Below, one piece after another: positions 23,540 to 34,799 of a DNA stretch of 64,000 nt (within the stretch, counting starts at the first letter, position 1; every line of letters starts with the position of its first letter). Below the pieces are notes generated by a model. It did no database searches, was not told where the DNA came from, and worked only from the letters and a program-made list of their open reading frames with translations. Source of the DNA: Capra hircus (lineage: Eukaryota > Chordata > Mammalia > Artiodactyla > Bovidae); contig NW_017211629.1 of the NCBI RefSeq assembly GCF_001704415.2, positions 29,836 through 93,835 on the forward strand. The letters are read 5' to 3'. The position numbers and the translations under genes are program-made.

Positions 23540-24460
23540 TAAGTATGCGGGTTGACGCCGCCACTCACCGGGATTGCCTGAGGTAGTGAGGGGAGTGCGC
23601 GGGGTTCGGGCGCCAGGCACTCGGCGGGCAGGCCGGGGCTGGGGCTTGGATGGCCCCAGCGCTGTCCTTTGAGGCGCTGTCACCAGTAGGTGAGTGAGAG
23701 TTAATTAGGAAGTGTTCTCCGGATCAATGGGCCGCACAGCTCATTAGCGATTCTCTCCAGCTCTTTGCAGGGCCGGCCGGGCCTCTGCCTCCCACACAGG
23801 CCGGGGCCCCGCGGCCAGGGCTGCGGGGAGCGCCACTGGGAATTGGGGAAGCACTGGCGGCGAGGGGCGGCGGGGAGGCGAGTGTAACTTCGCCGGCGGC
23901 GTATTGCGTGCGGTGCCCCGAGGCCCCGCGCAGCCCGCTTTTTCTTCCTGCTCTCGGTCGCCTCGACTGTGTCTTTAACTCGCTCCCGCTCGCGTCGCTG
24001 CCTGGCTGCTCCTCCCCGCCTCCCTCGCCTATCTCTTGTTCTCTAAGCACGACGCCTGTGCTCCCCGCCCAGTTTGGGATTAGACAAGATAAAAATAGGG
24101 CTGCCCAGCGCGCAGAGCTGTGACTGTGTCCCGGCAGCCGGGCTGGCGGGAGCGCTGGGGGCCGGGGCGGCCGCGCGGTGCGCTCGGGGCAGCCCGCGCC
24201 CGGAGGCTCCCAACCCCACCCCGCCGCCGGTGCGGTCACGCTCCAGGGTTCGGTCCGCCGGGAAGCCGTGCGGGCAGGGGGGACCGGGCAGGGTCTCGGC
24301 GCTCTCGCGGGTGTTGTTGGTGTGCCTGTGATAGATCGGTCTAGACAGGCATGCAGGCTCCCTCCCGGCTGAAGGACGGAGGGGGGGGGCGGGCCTTGGA
24401 GGCGGCGGCAGACTCCCGTGAGCCGCGAGTGAGCGAGCCACCCTGCGGGCCCAGCGACCA
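23540..24460. promoter_or_regulatory. CpG island in probable intron 1
   Basis: CpG-dense block with GATA-like 'ttagacaagataaaaatag' in its middle (about 24080-24098). Probably lies in the first intron of BCOR if transcription starts at 20-21 kb. Likely an internal regulatory or alternative promoter island. Confidence 0.6.
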
Positions 24461-26080
24461 AGGGTGAAGGGAAGGCTGCGAGGATTTCTCTTAACCCTTT
24501 AAAGGCAAAGGGGAGAGTGGGGGTGGGGAGTCTAGTAGAAATTCCTGGAGGCAAAGTAGCCTCTAGGTTGGAGGGGGCGGGAGTCTGGACCCAGGGTTTG
24601 TCTTTTTCTGTTCTGTGTTTGCACGCTGACATCCTGGTGCATCCGGCTCGATTCTTCGACGAACCAGACGCAGCTGCTAGGTGATCTAATTTGACCCGGT
24701 ACTTCTTAATGGGGGAGGTGTGAACACACACGATGGGCTCCTCTCACTTAAGGAAGTGAGTTTGGGAGATGCATAGGTTAGATCTCAGTGTTCCCAGCGG
24801 CCCGGTGTGGAAAGGTCTGCTCAGAGCTTTAGTGGGGTGGGGCCTCTGACGGAAACTGCTGCCGACCCAAGCCTGAAATGCTCGGCCCTTGTGTGCAGGT
24901 ATGCATGGCAGAGAGCAAAAGGGTCCTCGAGTTGTCTGTGTAGAGATACACTTTTAACCATGAACTTGTGGAGAGTTCAGATCAGATATGTTCAGGGAGA
25001 CAGCGTCCAAACAGAAATTGGACAGTGATGTGTACAGTGTATATATGGACACATACAGGGGACTCAACATTGGTCGAAAATTTTAATACAACTCTCGAAG
25101 GCATTGGTCTAGCTTTTGCAGAGGTAGACAATTGGTGGGTAGGTTACTCTATATAAAAATGAATCATTAGTCACACTCCTCTCCTTCCCCCTTCCTCTCC
25201 CTTTTAGGGATTGTAATCTTAGGGGAATCCTCTAGCTACATTTAAACTACAAACCAACATTGGTCTGGTCTGGGAATGAACCACATTATAGGCAAAGCAA
25301 GAATGTAAGTCGTGGGGAGAGGTGTATGTGTTAGACAGGAATGCACAGATTAAGATGTGTGCCTGAATGACATGTGCTGAGACAAATCAAGACACTCGGG
25401 CTCCGATGCCCACACGGAACAAGAGATACAGAAGAGATAAAGAACTGGCCAAGAGGAATGTAAACATGGATATGCAAATACTGAGACGTAGAGCTAGATT
25501 CTAGGAGAGAAAAATCCCAGACTTTGTTGAGCTGGAAACTGGGGCAGAATTTCTGTAAGTTCGTTCCAGAGACAAAAGCCCATTTAAAGGTGTGAAGAGG
25601 GTCACTTGGAAACACAAAAAGCATTCATATGCACACATCCACGCTTAGATACACAGGCTGAATGACAAAAACTCCTCATTGCCTGATGGAGACTTTCCTG
25701 CCCAGGGAGACCGACCAGGGCACGGAAATGTGCACCACACAACCACATTCACACACTCATTTACGTGAGTGTGTCTTTGGCTAGAGGGAAACTGAGGGCA
25801 GAGGCTAAGGTTGGATGATCCTCAGTCACTAAGATTGCTTCTGGTTATAGTTTCTTCCTGGCTAGAGTGGGGAAGAAGGTATGTCTTGACCAGGTTGGAG
25901 GGTTTCTAAAAGATTTTTGAGTTCTTGACCTTGAGAGGATGGATGGTGGAGGAAGACGAGGAGTAAGCGTTCCACTCCTGGCTGGGGAGGAAGGGATGCT
26001 GTGCTGCTCTAGGTCCTGTTTGCTAAGGTTGGTGCACAGGGTCTAGTGAACCGAAAGAAGTGCGAAGTTCGGCCTCTGGG
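24461..26080. other. Unique DNA, no gene seen
   Basis: Repeat-free sequence without recognisable exon. One perfect POU octamer (ATGCAAAT) lies at 25472-25479. Confidence 0.45.
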
Positions 26081-26089
26081 CGAAATCAA

Positions 26090-26970
26090 GGGGAGGTATG
26101 CTTTTTTTTTCTCTTTTCCTGGAGGAGACCGTGCGGGGACGGCCTGCTCGGTAGGGAGGATTAGCAGGCGCCTCTGTGACCCCAGACGTGCACGTAAACT
26201 AGGCTTGGGTTTGGTTTGCCCGCGGCGTCGATTTGCCGCGGTCCCTCTTTGTCTGAGCCCAGCCGGGAATTCCAGCTTTTATGGGGAAGACCGCACTCGG
26301 GTGGAGCCCGCGCTGGGTCGGGCGGGGCAGGGCTGGGCCGCGGGGCTGGGAGGGAGGCTCGCCGGCCGCCGAGCCGCCCGAACCCCTTCATGGTCCTGGG
26401 GAGTGCCCAGCGGCCTCGATCAAGCCACCTCGGTGGTTTCCTCGAGGGCGCCGGGCTCGGCCGACTCGGCACGGCGGGGCAGGGGGCGCGCGGGTACACT
26501 TGGGCCGCCGCGCCGCCCCCCTCCCCGCGGGTCCCACCCCTCCCCCGCCAGTCCGAGGCCGAAAGGAGCTCTGAAGGCCCTTTGTTAGGCTCCAGGGTCA
26601 CACCCGTGGCCCGGGGGCCGCGCCGGGGCGGGAGGGCCTTGCTCTCCGCGAGAAGGTACGTTCTCCTGGCTCGGAGGTCTCCAGCCGTCTGCCTACACGG
26701 TTCGGGCCTGGCGGTGCCTCGCCCAGTTTGGGGAGGGGAGGCCGAGGCCCGCCCAGCCCGCCTGGGCTGCTTCGCCCGAAAGTCCGGCCGGCAAGATTCC
26801 GTCTGTTTGCAAGGCTGGCTGCGCTGCCGGGGCCTAGGTGGTGGCGCCCGCTTGAGTAACAGCCGGGGTAGGAGTGGAAGGTCTCCTCACGCAGCCCCCG
26901 GGGCGGCCCAGCCTGCTGTGTCTCGAGCACTTGGTCGGGGACGTCTACCAAACCCCGGCCCAGGACCGAC
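26090..26970. promoter_or_regulatory. CpG island in probable intron 1
   Basis: High-GC, CpG-dense block. The 253-codon frame at 26216-26977 and its shadows have no recognisable domain and are attributed to GC content. Confidence 0.6.
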
Positions 26971-27229
26971 GGCTTAGGCTGGTTTCCCCCATGTGTTTCT
27001 CCGCAAGGGGTAGCCGACTTTTTGTTGGATGAGAATTAAAGAACGAGCTTTTCCCGCAACGTTTTGGTAGAAGGCCCTCTTTCCCATTACAGGCTCATTT
27101 CCACCTGCCCCCAGTCGAGGATCTTGGAAATTGGGGGGGGGGGAGCCCCCGCACTTAGTTATTCCTTAGAGCCAAGTCTCCCCGCCAACCATTGCCCCTC
27201 AGCACCCACGGGCTCCTGCGCCCCGTGAT

Positions 27230-27490
27230 TAGCGGGGAAGTCCGCTAGAAGATCCTGACAGCATAAAATATAATTTGTGATCTAAAAGACAGTTTCCAGT
27301 ATAATCTCATTATGCACCACAGACTCCCGGTGTTATTTTGTGGAAGGCGGACAATGATCAATTTACATTGACCCGGGGCTGGGCGAGCTTTTAGATGGTA
27401 ATTGCCATATTGATTTGCATGCAAAAGGAGACCTGCTAAAATTAAAGACCGGAAGCTAAATTAAACTAAATTTATTGTCTAGGTGTAAAC
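27230..27490. promoter_or_regulatory. Putative developmental enhancer with perfect POU octamer
   Basis: A sharply bounded AT-rich island between two CpG-rich blocks. It contains ATTTGCAT (27413-27420) immediately followed by gcaaaa, several ATTA/TAAT cores ('ttaaactaaatttattgtc', 'gatggtaattgcc'), and 'gacaatgatcaatttacatt', which carries a SOX-like ACAATG next to a homeodomain-like site. No repeats or open frames are present. The dense mix of octamer, SOX and homeodomain-like sites is typical of vertebrate developmental enhancers; conservation must be tested by alignment. Confidence 0.45.
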
Positions 27491-27929
27491 CGGAGAAACT
27501 ACTGGGGGGATGGGGGTGAGGCAGGTCAGGGTGCCAGGAGCAGACCAGGTGAGAAGCTTTGGAACCTCAGAGGGTTGGGAGCTGTCTTTGCCCTGGTGAT
27601 TTCAAAATGTGAGGAGGGGGCTTGTTTAGGGTATGGGGACCCAGCGGGGGAAAAAGTTATAAACCGGCACTACTGCATTGAAGGCACTAGGGTCTTTTAA
27701 TGCTGATAGTAACTGCTAGCGGGGGAGAGAGGTTTATAGGGCTATAGGGGTCTTCTTGAACCGTTTCCGGCACCCCTCATTTCTATTGTTCTACCTGAGC
27801 GCTCACAGCCATGCCCAAGGACACGCAAAATTCTTGGCATCTGAAGCGTTAAAAATGTTTGTAAAGGCAGGCCTTTAACCTACCCCCTGCCCCCCAGCCG
27901 TCAGGTCTTTAAGAGAGAACTAGAGTAGG

Positions 27930-28680
27930 GGGCGGCTCTGCGTCCGCGCGCCACGCCGCGAGCAGGCTCGGACCGTTGGAGGCTGCGGGACTTCCTCCCT
28001 GGACCAGCCCCAGACTCGGCCCGACGCCGATAGCTTCCGGAAGCTCTTTCCAGGTACCCCAAGTGGCGAGGGTCGGGGATGGTCTGCCGGGGCCGGGGGT
28101 CGTCTCCCTGGAGGCTGGAAGGGCCTACACGGAGAAGGTGGAGGAGGGAAGGTAGGGGCTGGAAATCCTACCCCAATTGGCAGTTATCGCCAAGGCCGGA
28201 AAGTTTAAAAACGAGAGAAAGCCACTGGCCGGGAGCCAGGGCGGGCCGGGCCGCCGGGGCGTGTTCGGCTGGCTAGAGGGGTGAGGACCCGGCGCCGCCA
28301 TCGCCTCGATCCCTCCCGTGGCCGAGGCTCTGGCCCGCCCCAGGGGCTCCTGGAGCCATTTCGCACATCCGGAGCCTCGGCCTCTGGAAGAGACACCCGC
28401 CCGTGGCCTCGATCCCGCCCGTGGCCGAGGCTCTGGCCCGCCCCAGGGGCTCCTGGAGCCATTTCGCACATCCGGAGCCTCGGCCTCTGGAAGAGACACC
28501 CGCCCGTGGCCTCGATCCCGCCCGTGGCCGGGAAGCCACAGGGGCGGCTGATTGTCCGGCGTTCCTGCCTGTTCACCTTCCCACCGAGCCGAGCTGGAGA
28601 CGGCCCTTGGTCCCGAAGCCGGCCGCATCTGTGGCATCGGGTGTGGAGAGTTCCCGGAGGTTCTGAAAGCCCGGGACAGA
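27930..28680. promoter_or_regulatory. CpG island containing a 103-bp tandem repeat
   Basis: CpG-dense block within the probable first intron. Its middle is occupied by a near-perfect tandem duplication (28304-28530). Confidence 0.6.
28304..28530. repeat. 103-bp tandem repeat, about 2.2 copies
   Basis: The unit beginning cctcgatccc starts at 28304, 28407 and 28510, so the period is exactly 103 bases. The two full copies differ at only one base that I could find (ccctccc versus cccgccc). The third copy stops after about 21 bases. Because 103 is not a multiple of three, the repeat is not maintained by a reading frame. The identity indicates a recent duplication, or an assembly artefact. Confidence 0.93.
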
Positions 28681-28684
28681 CCCG

Positions 28685-29295
28685 GAAATTGAGGATGGGG
28701 TGGGAAGGGGATGCTTAACGCTGACACCGCACTTCTGGGATGAGAAGTTGGGCAATGAAAAGATAACCCCAGCTGCCAGCTGGGACTTGGGACTTGGCCA
28801 CTTCCCCCTCAATTCCCTCCCCAGCCCACTTTGGTACTAGGAAAGGTAGGTGTAGGTACTCTTTCCAAAGGGCTTTTGCCCTACCTAGATAACTTGATTT
28901 ATTGCTCCATGTGGCAAAACTAGGGTGGCAAGCCTAGTTCTAGTTCCAGGTGTCAGCACTTTAGCACCCATTTTCTGCTGCCTGTTCTGGTCTCCTGGAG
29001 GAGGAGAGTGAGGAGTCTTGTGGGGATCCCTGGCCTCACACTGGGGTGTTCCAGTGCCGGGTGATGTGTAGGATGTCAGTGGAAAGACTTCATATGGACC
29101 GAGTGATTTCTCGGTGTAGGAGAAACTAGGGTGCAGGCTCCTGGTAGACTGAGTTTCCTAGGTGCTGAGTGCTGTCCTTTTACCCTGTGTTGGAGTAAAA
29201 GGGCCGAGAAAGCTTCCCGAACTTCTTGGTAATTCCAGATGGCACAGTTTGACCAATACTTGGCTCCTCTCCGCAACTCCAGGACTGAGTTTGAC
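28685..29295. other. Unique DNA, no gene seen
   Basis: No exon, RNA gene or repeat recognised. Confidence 0.45.
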
Positions 29296-29299
29296 CGTG

Positions 29300-29458
29300 G
29301 CCCATTTTTACTAGCTGTGTGACCTTGGGGGCAAGTTATTTATGGCCTCTGAGCCTCAGTAAGTTTCTTCATTTGTAAGACTGGGAATAATTATCCACCT
29401 TTAGGATCAAAGAAGACTACTGGGCACATAGTAGGCCCTGAGGATTAGTAATTGCTTT
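29300..29458 (+). repeat. MIR element
   Basis: Contains the MIR core 'actagctgtgtgaccttggg', then 'gcctctgagcctcagt', and ends near 'gggcacatagtaggccctg'. Confidence 0.85.
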
Positions 29459-31130
29459 GAATGACTGGTCAGGTTCCTATAGGTTGCTTCTCCATTTCCT
29501 CCTGCCCCTGAGGACACCGCACCCCCCCCCCCCCCCACCGCCCGCCCACCTGCTTAGGCCTAGCTTGGAGGGGACCAACCTGCAGGTTAAGCTTTCCTCC
29601 AAGGGTGTTCCTGAGGCTTTTTCTCCAGGTCTGCCTTGGTGGGTTCCTCTTTCCCTTTGTTACAGTTCTTTACATTCTGGGCTTTAAAGGATTCCATATG
29701 AAAAGGCTGGGGTTTTTTTTCTTACCCCCCCTCGCCAGAGTGGGATCATTTTTACGGTTAGGAATTGATTCCAGAACCAGTATCTAGGTGCTCTTTGGCT
29801 AGTCCTCCCCTCATTCTTTTGGGGGAGGGAACAGCAGCAGCTGGACGAGAGACCTGGTGGGAAGAGGTGAGAGGGTCTGGCCGCTGTAGAGGCCAGAGGT
29901 GCTGTGGTTTGTTTGATAGGGATTAAGTCCGGATGTTATGAGGTCTCAGTGTGGTTTTCAATAAAGTCTGCCAGGGATTGCTGCTTTTATATCGATATGT
30001 ATTTAAAAAAATTACTAGCATGAGAAGAAAACCAGACCTGTATGGATCCAGGCCGGTAGTAAGCTACTGTGATCAGGTTTCCTACTCGACTCCCAGAGGG
30101 GAAGTCAGCATTTGATTGAAGCTACACTTGGTTCTTGACTCTCTGGGGATGCCTGCTCTGAAACAGGAGCCCTCCCTTTCTCTCCCCTACCCCCACCCCC
30201 CTTTTCCCTTCTTCCCCTAAAAGCCTTTGTGCTGAAAGAGCTTCAGTAGGCATGAATCCCTGGTCCCTCTCTAAAGAATGCCTCCCAGCCTTTGCTGACA
30301 TTGTTTTGCGAACAGTGGGTTTTACCAGGCCAGCAGTTTTCCCCCCATCTTAGCTCACTATTTTAGAGGTTAGAGTATGGCCAGGATGTGCCCAACTGCA
30401 GTGCTTTCCAGAGTGTGTAGCCAGGACCATGCCTGTAATTCTGAAGACACCTTAACCTTTACCCTAGGTGCGCCGCCCCCCCCGCCCCCGCCCCCGTGGA
30501 GGGGTAGGTGGTGAAGGTGGGGAGAGCAAGGCCAGGGGATTGTTGTGGAGGGTCTGTTTGTTTTCTCCAGCCTCGGGCTGAGGGGTGGAGTGGGGCGAGT
30601 CAGTCCGTTCCAGCCTTGGGTCTGATTTAAAACTTGGTTTAATTGGAGAAACTCTTAGGCATTTAACAGTTCTGTACAAAGGCAAACTTGAAATAGCTCT
30701 AGGCCTACGTCATTTAAGAAAGAATAAATGAAGTACAGAAATGTCCAAACTATGTAAATCCTAGAGTTGTCTGCCCTCCCATAAACACATGACAAGTGCC
30801 AAGGCATTTCCAGTCAAAACACCCATGGAACCAGCAGCCTCCATCCTTTGTATTTATTATTTTATTAACAGCATTTTACACAGCATTTAACAAGCACAGC
30901 CTGCCTGCTTTCCACCGCGGCTCTCAGCGGACTGAGGGGTGGAAAACAGATGAGGGTGGTGAGGAGTGGGCTCTAGACGGGCAGGGACAAAAGGAGCATT
31001 TGGGGTTCCTTTCGTCTTGTGTCTAGTGTGCACTTTGATTCCAGGTGTGAGGCCGGGTCTGCCCTCCCAGCACGCTGCCCATCAGTTATTGGTGCTTTTC
31101 AGAGACTAAGGATTTGTATGCTATCCTTAT
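29459..31130. other. Unique DNA with C-rich tracts, no gene seen
   Basis: Poly-C rich tracts lie at about 29520-29540 and 30475-30495. No exon recognised. Confidence 0.45.
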
Positions 31131-31340
31131 TCTATATCCTGGTAGAAAGTTTATAACGAAAAGTAATGCCTTTCTTAAGTCATAAAATGAGCCTTGTATG
31201 ATTATTTAATTAAAATCTATTTAAGGACCGATTAGGCGTGTAATTTGCGCTAATAATGACGATTATGGAAATGTTCGACTTAACCAAAAATCATAAAGGA
31301 GACATTCTGATCAGTGGGGCGACCAGTCAGGATTCAGGGA
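31130..31340. promoter_or_regulatory. AT-rich putative conserved non-coding element
   Basis: The stretch around 'ttatttaattaaaatctatt' and 'gtgtaatttgcgctaataat' is repeat-free, AT-rich and motif-dense (TTAATTAA homeodomain palindrome). Likely regulatory, by composition only. Confidence 0.3.
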
Positions 31341-33280
31341 CTTGGACAGTTTTCCAGAAACACAAGGGGGCTGTGAGCTGCAGACGGGGCCAAGCTGCGT
31401 TTCCTCTGGGACACGGTAGAGAGGGCTGCAGGACCCCAGGCTGGCCCACGCTTTGCTGAGCAGAGTCTGGGAGTCTGAACAACCTTTATTCCCTGCGGAG
31501 GAGATGGGGGAGGGGGGGCTGCCCCGAGCCACTAGCTGGAGGAGGAAACTCAGGAGAGAGAGGCGATGAACCCCACCGAACTCTGCTCGAAATGGCTGTG
31601 TTCTCTTGCTTTAACAATCAGCAGCAACACACGCAGCACTGCCTTGGCCAGCCTGGGCTGGAGCCCGGAGGGGTTGCGGGGAGGGGGGGTCCCTTGTTCC
31701 GGAGAAACCTGCCAGCTGCTGGGCTTGGTGCGAAGGCAGCGAAGGCAGACACAATACTGCTGTTGTTGGTTTGATCTCTAACTGTGGATTGTTAGTCTGG
31801 CTTTAACTATGTGGTAAGGGGGGAATGTGAAGGCTGTTTACAGCGAGTGCAAATAATGTGACAGCTGTTGGTGCACGGGCAGCGCTGTGCCTCCCCGGCG
31901 CTCACACAAAGCGCGCACTATGCAGGCCCACGGAGAGCCGCAGAGGTGGCCGCCACTTGCTGGCCGGGGCGTCCTCGGACGCAAGGCGAGACAACCCTTG
32001 GCGGCGGCGCCCCTTCCCCACCCCGCGGACACATGGCCCTCTGGCTCCCGGGACCTGGGTGGACGGGCGCGCTGGTTGGTGTTTTGTGGTTTAGGGAACT
32101 TGTTAGGCAGAGGTGGCAGGAGAAGGCCCGAAGGGTCATGAGTGTCAGCTGTCTGGAGGGGTTGCCTGGGGCCTGGGGCCTCAGTGGCTTGTGACCAGGT
32201 TGTTAAGATTTGGGAAAATAACTTTCCGCCCTAAAGCAAGCCTGTTGGAAAGAATGTATTATTAACTGAAGGCTTTCTGGAAATTGCAGAGGCTCTGAAG
32301 GCCGTTGTTCTTCCTCTGAAATGGCCCTGTTATTCAGACAAGTTTGAGAGACAGGCGGTTGCTGTGTTTTATGCACTGGGCCCTGTTTCCTGGATTGGCA
32401 ACATCAGTGTGTAGGTTCAGGACCCAAAGCTTTGGATTACCCACGTCCCTTTGCCTTCCCGTGTTTTTTTTAAGAGTGCACTTGCCTCTAAGCTGTAGGA
32501 CGCCACTGTCTTCAGGTCAGCCCACAGCGCCACCCACTCTGTGACTTAATCAACTAGATAGATGCCCACAGCCACAGGCCTTCTCTGAGTTCCTGGTCCT
32601 CTGCCAGGCAGTGCAGGGAGGCGCCAGGGTGGGAGACAGAACAGTTGGTGGGTGGCGGCCATCCCCCCGCCCCCCTCATTCCCCCCGCCAGGGGCCAGTC
32701 CTGGAGCCCAAGCTGGCAAGGGGCATGGATGGTCAGGAGGCTGGGCCTGCCCCTGGGCTGTCCTGGGGCCAGCTGAGTGTAAAAACCGCTCCCCCCCCCC
32801 GCCCACCCAGCCTCAAGTTTGAAGCCTTCGGGGCTCTCTGGAGGATCATTCAGAGCTGACTTAATTCTATATCCTGACCTTCTGTGTGACTTGGCCCCCT
32901 GGGTGTACAGCTTTCAGGATATCTGCAAATGATGATTTCATCCCCCCTCCCACCTCAAACCTTACCCCCCCACACCCCCCGCCTGGAGTTATAATGTGGA
33001 CTTCTACATCTAGTTGGGTTCCCTAGTGGGGAGCTGGGAGATACTTCTGGAATGATACATGAACTTCGGTGCCAGTTCTATAAATTGGTCTCTTTTTATG
33101 ACGTGTGCCATTTTCTGTAGGAATGTTGCTTGCAAAACGAGTTTCGCCTTGGAGGAAAGGCGGAAAGATAAACAAGCCTGCAACGCCAAAACACTGGCAG
33201 TCTTTCCCTCCTTCCAGCTCTCTTAAAGCAGCCGGGCTGTATTTCCAGGATTAGACTCGAGCTTGTGAGGAGGGACTCTG
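31341..33280. other. Unique DNA, no gene seen
   Basis: Mixed-composition sequence, partly CpG-containing near 31900-32060, without recognisable exons or repeats. Confidence 0.4.
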
Positions 33281-33289
33281 GTTGGCTTT

Positions 33290-33540
33290 TTTTTTTTTCC
33301 CCCAAGCAAATGCAAATTAGAGAAAAATAATTTTCTTTCAACGATATGCAATGTATTAGTCACTTGTTATCGTGCTCCGAGGCAGGCCTCATTTGCGCGT
33401 CTGCCAGCTCGCTCACATCTGCTCGGCGCTGTTCGGGGCATTTTAACCTTGGCGGTGTCGTGTCTAGTCCCACGGATCAAGGAGGAGTAATTAAGCTCTG
33501 AACAGCTACAAAAATTCACGGGCCCCCACGTCTACTGCAG
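33290..33540. promoter_or_regulatory. Putative conserved element with POU octamer
   Basis: Contains ATGCAAAT at 33310-33317 in 'gcaaatgcaaattagag', followed by 'acgatatgcaatgtattag' and, about 150 bases on, 'aggagtaattaagctctga'. Repeat-free and AT-rich in its first half. Regulatory role inferred. Confidence 0.38.
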
Positions 33541-34735
33541 TTTTTCCCACAGCTTTGTTTGGGGTGTTCTGGTTCCAAGATTGAGTAGCAGACATGGGGT
33601 TCCTATTGTTCCTTGTTAAGAAAGTGGGAGACCCTGTCCTCCCCTGACCCTCATCCCCAGTCTTCCCAGGACTCCCAGGCGGTACACAATCAGCAGGGAA
33701 TCCGGGTGCAGACTGCAGGACCCTGTGTTTTCTGCATCTTTTATTTGTAAAAAGTTCCTTTGTGCTTCCTGTGTGTACTAATGATAGCTGCTGTTAATAG
33801 CCTTATGGATCGGTTCTTCTGCATTTGCCTCCAGGTTGGGGAGACTCCAGCTGGGAACCCAGCCCTGTAGGGACCCCACCGGAGGGGGTGTGGGGCGGGG
33901 GAGGGGTGTGGGTTGGCAGAAGGAGAGGAATAAGGATGATTGATTGCGTTCAGCCTAGGTTTCCCGTCCTGGGCTGCTGCCTCCTGTGGGGGGACACCCG
34001 CTTCCAAGTGGGGCCCCCCCTTGCATACACACATGGTGGTTGTGTGTGGCACCACCGTGAAAAAAAGTGAAAGGGATAAAAAGCCAAGGCATGGCGTCAG
34101 GGAGAAGGGGAAGTTCCGCAAGCCGATGGGGGGGGGGCATGGCTCTGCTGTGTGGGAAAGGGAGTGTGTGGCGGGCAGCACTCCTGGTTTGGCAGCAGCT
34201 CTCCAGGTTGATCCTTGATGGTACCCTCCCTCTCCTCAAGCCCCCAGCCCCCTTTTACAGTTGGCTACACTTGGCTTTCATCTTTCAATCAGGGGAGATG
34301 GGGGGGGGAAGCATCCATGGAGTGCAACACTCCAGACTGGCCAAAGGGAGCCCAGGACGATGGCCGCAGGGGTCTCCAGTGCCCGGTCCCCTGGTGAGCT
34401 CCACCGCACATTCTGGGTTCTCCGTGTGCCCACCCAAAGTTGCTTTTGTCGAGATTCAGTGGCAGGCACCTGGGAAAGGGAGAGCCCAGAGATGCGCACA
34501 GGCGAGGTGTGAAGCGGGGTCTCGGGAGGGCTAGTGGAGAGAAGTGGAGTTCCTGGAAGGTCGGGCGGGGGCCGAGGGCGGGGATGTGTGCTGGCCACTG
34601 CCCGCGCGGGGACCTGGCAGAGGAGCTGCGAGGAGCCCGCAGCCGCACGGGGTGTGTGTGTGTGGTGGGAGAGAAAATCCCTTTGTTGCCAACAGATCGG
34701 GGCAAGACGCGGGAGGGTGCGCCCCTCCCCCACCA
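33541..34735. other. Unique DNA, no gene seen
   Basis: G-rich runs and a short CpG-rich part near 34500-34640. No defendable exon; frames of 150-200 codons here are dominated by low-complexity sequence. Confidence 0.4.
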
Positions 34736-34737
34736 CC

Positions 34738-34779
34738 CGCCGCCGCCGCCGCCGCCGCCACCGCCACCGCCACCGCTGC
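34738..34779. repeat. (CCG)n/(CCA)n triplet repeat
   Basis: CCG triplets pass into CCACCG hexamers. Polyproline/polyalanine frames over this tract are artefacts. Confidence 0.9.
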
Positions 34780-34799
34780 TGGCCAAGTTCACTCCTTAC

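Noticed and set aside
26216..26977. Plus-strand 253-codon frame in a CpG island
   Set aside because: Arg/Gly/Pro-rich, without a conserved motif, and overlapping equally long frames on the other strand.
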